Source: Colletotrichum lupini (taxonomy: Eukaryota > Ascomycota > Sordariomycetes > Glomerellales > Glomerellaceae). Taken from it: DNA of 64,000 nucleotides. Below the pieces are notes generated by a model. That model was not told where the DNA came from and ran no database searches. It worked only from the letters and a program-made list of their open reading frames with translations. Positions 58,898 through 64,000 of this stretch are shown here, one piece after another. The stretch's first letter is position 1; each line of letters begins with the position of its first letter. The stretch lies in NCBI RefSeq assembly GCF_023278565.1, contig NC_064682.1:2666001-2730000 (forward strand), in the 5' to 3' direction. The position numbers and the translations under genes were made by a program.

Positions 58898-59743
58898 CGT
58901 TTGCGCATTTGACGTCGGAGTATTTGCTCTGTGCCTCCACGGAGTTTGAATTGGAGCCATGAGGCAACATCGCTTATGGCCGACTTGGTGGAGTAAGTCT
59001 GTCGTTACACCTCAAAGTCGTCGTTTCCGAGACACCTCCAAATGTATCCTGCCCGACACTTTCAGCAAAAGTACTGATGTTCATCTCCAACTCCGACATC
59101 CTGTCGCCAACAGAAGGCTTTATCGTCAATTGCCTTCGGGACGACTTCTGCGAGATCCTTCTATGGACGTCCTTCTTCTCGGCGCGAGCATCTTGTAATT
59201 ATTCACGCGAGTTTCAAGACATATTCCTTCTGTTTCCCCTGACTTGAGACATATTTTCAACCTACGCGGAAGCGAGGTCCTTTGGCAACTGACAACAAAT
59301 TCCCTCATACGAAGTTATCCCTGCGCTCCACGCCTTCGACTCCAGGTTTTGAACGGCTTATATGTCAAGTTGTCTCAGTCTTCGAGACTCGACTCACCCG
59401 AGCCAATGATCCCATGGCTATCTGAAAGTTGGCAGAAACATGCACAACTCCCATTCGTCGACTAGCAACGGCTGAGATGCAGCCATCCGGCATGGTGTGC
59501 CATTTGGTGTGATCTTGTGTTGAGCTGAACTCGTGTTCGGAGAGATTTTTAGAAAATCTTACTTCATGGCAAGCCACTTACACAGATGATGACTTATATC
59601 AGTAGAGCGTGGGAAGTCTTCATAGTATCCCAGAAAATTATAAAGTCGTGCTATGAGATGGAGGATTAAGGATTAGAACAAAGTCTCTACAAGTCTTTTA
59701 TCCAATCTGATTCAACTCGTTCAACCTTCTCATCTCGTCAATC
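58898..59743. other. Intergenic, no gene seen
   Basis: Between the metalloprotease and the next secreted protein; short frames only. Confidence 0.4.
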
Positions 59744-60564
59744 ATGATGTTTGTCTCAACTACAGTCTCGATCTTCGTCGGCATGCTCGCCATCGGGACC
59801 ACAGCGACCACTACCCTCGCACGATGCAACGCAGACAAGTACTCCTCCAAACCTCCTCTCATCCGTCACGATGACTAACGCCATGAAGCTGCTACCGCGC
59901 CCTCTTCCCATGCCCCTCCCCGTCCGCAGTCTCCTCCGCCTCCGCCTTCTGCGTAACCCTCACAGCAGGCGGCACAACCGCAACAAACTTCCCCGCCCGC
60001 GCAACCTCCGCCTGCGGCACCTCCGCATCCCGCTACATCTCCGCCTGCGCCTGCGGCCCCACCTGCACTCCCTCCCCGACGCCCCCGTGCGGCAGCCCCT
60101 CCGGCCCAAACCTCCTGACCAACGGCGACTTCGAATGCGGCATCGGCCCCTGGATCGTCCAGAACCTAGACCAAAACGCCCGCGTCGGCGTCACCTCGGC
60201 AGCATCCCACACGGGAACGCATTCGTTCGAGTCCCGACTGCTGTATGATCGCAACTCGCAGGACCCGGTCGTCAGCGCGCGGCTTTCGACGCCCGTGTTT
60301 TCCGTGCAGCCGGGTGTGCCGTGCAAGTTGAGGTTCTGGTCGTATTTTGATAATCAGGCGGCGGGGTTTATCGGGATCCAGTTTAATGGCGAACCGAAGA
60401 GGACGCTGGATGCTGGTGATGCGGGCGGGTGGGGGATTTGGAAGGTGTTTGAGGTGGAGTATACGCCGGTGACGGATAAGCTTGATATCACGCTCGAGTT
60501 TTTGTATGGGCGGGCTGCAAGTGTTGTGAGGGTTGATGGGGTTGAGTTTGGGTATCTTCATTAG
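59744..60564 (+). CDS. Secreted Cys-rich protein with putative carbohydrate-binding C-terminus
   Basis: Exons 59744-59838 and 59889-60564 (50-nt intron, GACTAAC branch, AAG acceptor) give 256 residues. The signal peptide (MMFVSTTVSIFVGMLAIGTTA and on) is followed by CNADNCYRALFPCPS, the N-terminal CNADNCxRA signature of a large family of secreted ascomycete proteins, here split by the intron exactly within the Asn codon. A Cys/Ser/Thr/Pro-rich middle (YISACACGPTCTPSP) is typically O-glycosylated. From GPNLLTNGDFECGIGPW to the end lies a beta-sandwich-like domain (NLLxNGDFE start, CKLRFWSYFDNQAAGF, RVDGVEFGYL end) of the carbohydrate-binding CBM4/9-like type. Probably a cell-wall or substrate-binding protein; no catalytic motif. 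The alternative in-phase reading of exon 2 gives Arg/Leu-rich nonsense. Confidence 0.85.
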
Positions 60565-63114
60565 AAGTGGTGTCGATTCCGCAAGTTGCTTGGGTGATGG
60601 TGTCGACGTAGGTTCAGAGGCTACGTACACCGATCTTCCACAGCTTGCGCGGCAATCATCTCGATGCTAAGCTTTTCCATCTGACTTGGCTTTTCCTACA
60701 GTGCTTGGCGTGCGGGTAACGGCAATTCTGGAATGCAATGTGCCTTCAAGGCAAGTTGAACGTCAACAGGTGGAGGCCATTACGTTCCATAGCTGCTTGA
60801 TGAGGATTCATGCATATATCGTTGATTGCTGCCAAGGATCTGATTGGATGAATTATTCGAAGTAACGGTGACGAGGGAAGGTGAGTTGTGGGCATCGCGG
60901 TGATGCATCGACATATATGCATATCGCCTTCTAGCCACGGCCCGGTCCGAGAGATTAGTTCGCATACAGATGACATGCGGGAACTTCTGTACTTCTCACG
61001 CATACTAGGGCCGACGGAGGATAGTGTTTATCGTGAGGTTCAAGACGAAAGTTCCGGGTCCATACATGATCGACGTGATAAGAGACCCGCATCGCGCTAT
61101 GTTTTGTCTGCAAGTGGGTGGAGATGATTTCCAGATTCGCCGATGATGCACTCGAACGCCATGTAACACCGAACCGGGCAACTCCCCTCGACCTATCAAC
61201 TCCAGCCATTTTTAATGGCAGCTTGAATACGTGTAAACGTTCTGAATGACTCAGCATCTCGAGGGATTAGGATCAGACAGTGGCATACACAAACTGCCCG
61301 GATCACAGCCGAGGACATTGCTACCGTAGTCACGTCTTACCTGCCACTTCGAAACTTGCTAGACGCTGCTCGGTCGAAAGTAGCAGACACCCACATGCAC
61401 TTGGACGAAAGCGGCCGTGGACAAACTGTTCCCTGAACCAATAATAGCCGTGACAACTTCTAGATCTTTAATCTTGTCTAATTCGACACAATGAGACCAT
61501 TACAGCCTCCCGGTTGTCTTCTCAGCCACTCAAGTTTCGCAGCAATTCCGCAATAGTACCTAAGGTGGCCTTGGTCGTCACCTCTGAAGGGACTCGTTGT
61601 GAAATAATGGAAAGGTTCGTCTTAATACTTTTCTACGCCTTAATTACTTGAATAATTATTCAGAATCACATGCTGGACCTCTGGTGTCTAGAGTTTTAAG
61701 TCTACCTCGTCACAGCATTCTGTCGGCATATCCAAATTCTGGTTTGTCCGCCACACTATCACCGCCGAATCAGAACAGGACAAAGATCCCATTGGGAACA
61801 TGAAAATCCGTTGTCAAGCTAGCCATCTTGGCGTCGGAAAAGGCCAAGAATGCAAGCTACCACAATGATAGCAGTCCACAACCCTTGTGATAGTGATAGC
61901 CAGGCCCGTCTTTTACACGTAGATGGTTCAGGTTGCCTACATTGATGACGCTTAACTCCGGCGTTAGTGCCATTAAGCTTCCAGGAATCCGCAGTCCTGG
62001 GTCCAGAACCGCCAAGACAGTGTTGAGATCTCTAATGCAGATATGAGCGGCGAATGAAGTGCCAAATGAGCATTGACGCGCGGCCACGATAGGATCAAAT
62101 GGTATGGCCCTCGCATCTGCCCGACAATGTTGTCACTTGGTAAAACACTATGGAACTACCATTCTCGTCAATGCAGCACTGCATAATCGTGAGCTTCATC
62201 AGATACGATGCTGATCTAGAGGATGTCGAGACTGATTTGAACATGCTCTGGGGATCCACTTCGAAACAAGACGGAAATATGACAAGCATCAACAAAGCTG
62301 ATGGGGACTGGGTGCTATGATAGAGAACAAAATGATGGGCGAATAAGAAAGCAATGGTGCTTTTCCGTCTCCACGTCTTTGATCTCACATCTCTCAAAGG
62401 AGCCCACATACTGGTAAGCAACGCGATTCCCCACCGTCTTGATGGAAATGCAACGACAAGCAATCAAGCCAACCGGCTCTCTTCAACCTCGCGCATGCGG
62501 CTGTCGCGCAATCCATCATTCCAATGAACGCACAGGGAATACAACCCCCCGGCTGTAATCCCACCAACGGCAAAGCCATGTCTCGCCCATGTCTTGCCAC
62601 CTATCCCAGCCAGCTTTCTCCAATACCGTCGACCTGCGCTCGAACCAGCCTCCTGCAATGTGACTCTGGCGAATGCTGGCAAGAGCAGCACGTTGGCCCC
62701 TGCGGACATGACGGATACCACCACACGGATAAGCTATTGGCATCTGATCAAGAATCCGTCTTGCAGTCCGACATTTCCGACTGGCAATGGCACCATTTCC
62801 CCGCACTCTGCGGCTGCCAAGTCTGGGGTTAGTGTGTGTTTGGGGTGGGTTTTTTGGGTCTGGGGTAAGAGCCGGATGATCCCAGCCTTTCTCCGCAGTG
62901 GGCTTTATCTGTCCCCTTTGTATTAAGAGGTGGTCCTGGTCAGATATAAGTATCCGTGGGCAGAAATCTTCATCTGTGAATTTTCTTGAGACGAAGAGGT
63001 TCAGAGCTGGGAAAGGCAACCTTTCCATCATCTCAAGTTGCAGAGCGTCTGTCGTCCTTGCTCCTGTTTCTTTCTCACCTTCGAACGGTCCAGACACCAC
63101 AACCTCCCGTCAAA
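60565..63114. other. 2.5-kb intergenic region without a supported gene
   Basis: A pair of consecutive minus-strand frames (62,463-62,095 and 62,087-61,857) look faintly protein-like but have no motif I recognise and no splice sites that join them. Otherwise nothing is seen. The last part is the promoter and leader of the Dal5-like gene. Confidence 0.35.
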
Positions 63115-64000
63115 ATGGCCACCCACAGGAGCTCCATCGAGAAGAACGATGCCGTTTTTGAACACAGACCTTCTGGAGAGGCTCATCTCGAAAAGGTGCC
63201 TGAAGCCATCGAAGTTGGTCCCTACCGCGTGTATGGATTGTCCACTGAAGATGCCGATTTCTTCAACAACTACCCCGAAGAGAAGAGGAAGAAGACTTTC
63301 CATAAGGTGGGTATTGGAAACGCTTAACCATCACGACCACACCGACTGATAGGCGAGAATAGGTTGACGTTCGTCTGATTCCCATGCTGGCTCTGCTTTA
63401 CTTGATCTGCCACATCGATCGCGCCAATATCGGTAACGCCAAGATTGAAGGCATGGTTGAGGACCTAGGCATGACTGGTGTGCAGTACAACACTGTGCTA
63501 TCTATCTGTGAGTGCCATAATCAGCATCTTAACATTCGATCTGGGAAGGAAATTCGCTAACCAGCCCTAACCAGTCTTCATCCCCTATGTCCTCTTCGAA
63601 GTTCCTAGCAACATCATCCTCAAGAAAGTCAAGCGTCCTTCGTTCTACCTCGGCACTCTTACCCTCTGCTGGGGTATCATCATGACCTGCACGGGACTGG
63701 TTCGTAACTTTGGTGGATTGATGGTAACTCGCATTCTTCTCGGCGTCTTTGAGTATGTTTCGCAACGTTTGGGGTCGTTTAAGTACTCTGGCTGACATCT
63801 GCAGGGCTGGTTTCTTCCCCGGTGCAATTTACCTGACTTCTTACTGGTACATGGTGAGTATCCAGACTGCAACAGCCCCTTGACGTATGAGCTAACGAAC
63901 ATTCCTAGCCCAAAGATCTCGCGGTCCGAATTTCGTACTTCTACTGCGCCAGCGCCTTGTCAGGAGCCTTCTCCGGTCTCCTCGCCGCCGCCATCGCTGA
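63115..64000 (+). CDS. Dal5-like MFS anion/allantoate-type transporter, 5' part
   Basis: Partial: the gene runs off the window. Exons seen are 63115-63306, 63363-63507, 63575-63752, 63805-63853 and 63909 onward, with introns of 56, 67, 52 and 55 nt, all in frame. The cytosolic N-terminus ends with EEKRKKTFHKVDVRLIPML; TM1 LLYLICHIDRANIGNAKI carries the family's D-R-x-N-I-G-N-A motif; loop 2-3 VPSNIILKKVKRPSFYLGTL is the Dal5-type version of the MFS box; TM4-5 region GVFEAGFFPGAIYLTSYWYM and AVRISYFYCASALSGAFSGLLA match anion:cation symporters of the Dal5/Tna1 type. The members transport carboxylates such as allantoate, nicotinate, pantothenate or biotin precursors by proton symport at the plasma membrane. 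The substrate is not deducible. Confidence 0.93.

Noticed and set aside
59751..60248. A 165-codon Arg/Leu/Pro-rich frame
   Set aside because: Out-of-frame reading of the secreted Cys-rich protein; the spliced frame has a signal peptide and the CNADNC signature.
61857..62463. Two consecutive minus-strand frames that could be one gene
   Set aside because: No recognised motif and no splice sites joining them; too weak to report as a gene.

Overview
The window is filamentous-ascomycete DNA (Pezizomycotina, most likely a Sordariomycete). The protein-coding genes have short introns (47-77 nt) with GT..AG borders and CTAAC-type branch sites, and the gene content is typical of such fungi: an aquaporin, a fungal rhodopsin-domain membrane protein, MFS transporters, secreted hydrolases and an RGS protein. 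Two large blocks are AT-rich and nearly free of CpA/TpG. This is the signature of repeat-induced point mutation (RIP), and no long ORF survives in them.

Layout. 1-4 kb: a small secreted, probably GPI-anchored protein, a coiled-coil protein and an aquaporin. 4-18 kb: a sparse region with several lineage-specific minus-strand genes of unknown function (7.4-8.5, 10.8-11.5, 14.7-15.6 and 16.8-17.0 kb), a decayed HNH-nuclease-like pseudogene (9.5-10.5 kb) and two diverged copies of a box-B-containing repeat (13.85-14.25 kb). 18,451-25,786: a complete RIP-destroyed Ty3/Gypsy chromovirus with 210-bp LTRs and a perfect GACAT target duplication. 27.1-28.4 kb: a rhodopsin-domain protein. 30.8-31.6 kb: a broken copy of the lineage-specific family. 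31,949-41,773: a second RIP block with 205-bp LTRs and Ty1/Copia coding remains; it contains a nested Fot1/pogo transposon (32,233-34,118, TA duplication) and an island that escaped RIP (about 35.64-36.2 kb). 41.78-42.07 kb: a fragment of the same lineage-specific family with four in-frame stops, directly against the 3' LTR. 42.8-47.7 kb: a coiled-coil gene with an in-frame stop, an MCT-like MFS transporter and an overlapping two-ORF family locus. 49.9-64 kb: a gene-richer stretch with an alpha/beta hydrolase, a membrane RGS protein, a secreted M43 metalloprotease, a secreted Cys-rich putative carbohydrate-binding protein and a Dal5-like MFS transporter cut by the window end.

The most interesting feature is the repeated lineage-specific family: a helical N-terminal domain with motifs such as RWD-x-F and DAR, often followed by a coiled-coil C-terminus. 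In all three loci that have both parts, the reading frame is interrupted at the junction of the two domains, twice by a single in-frame TAG with the frame open on both sides and once by a 32-nt overlap of two frames. Other copies carry in-frame TAA/TGA/TAG codons. Most of these stops can be explained by one C-to-T or G-to-A change, so RIP or RIP leakage is the leading explanation. Recurrence at the same junction also leaves open readthrough, A-to-I stop editing, cryptic splicing or dicistronic expression. All calls come from reading the sequence; no database search or expression data were available.
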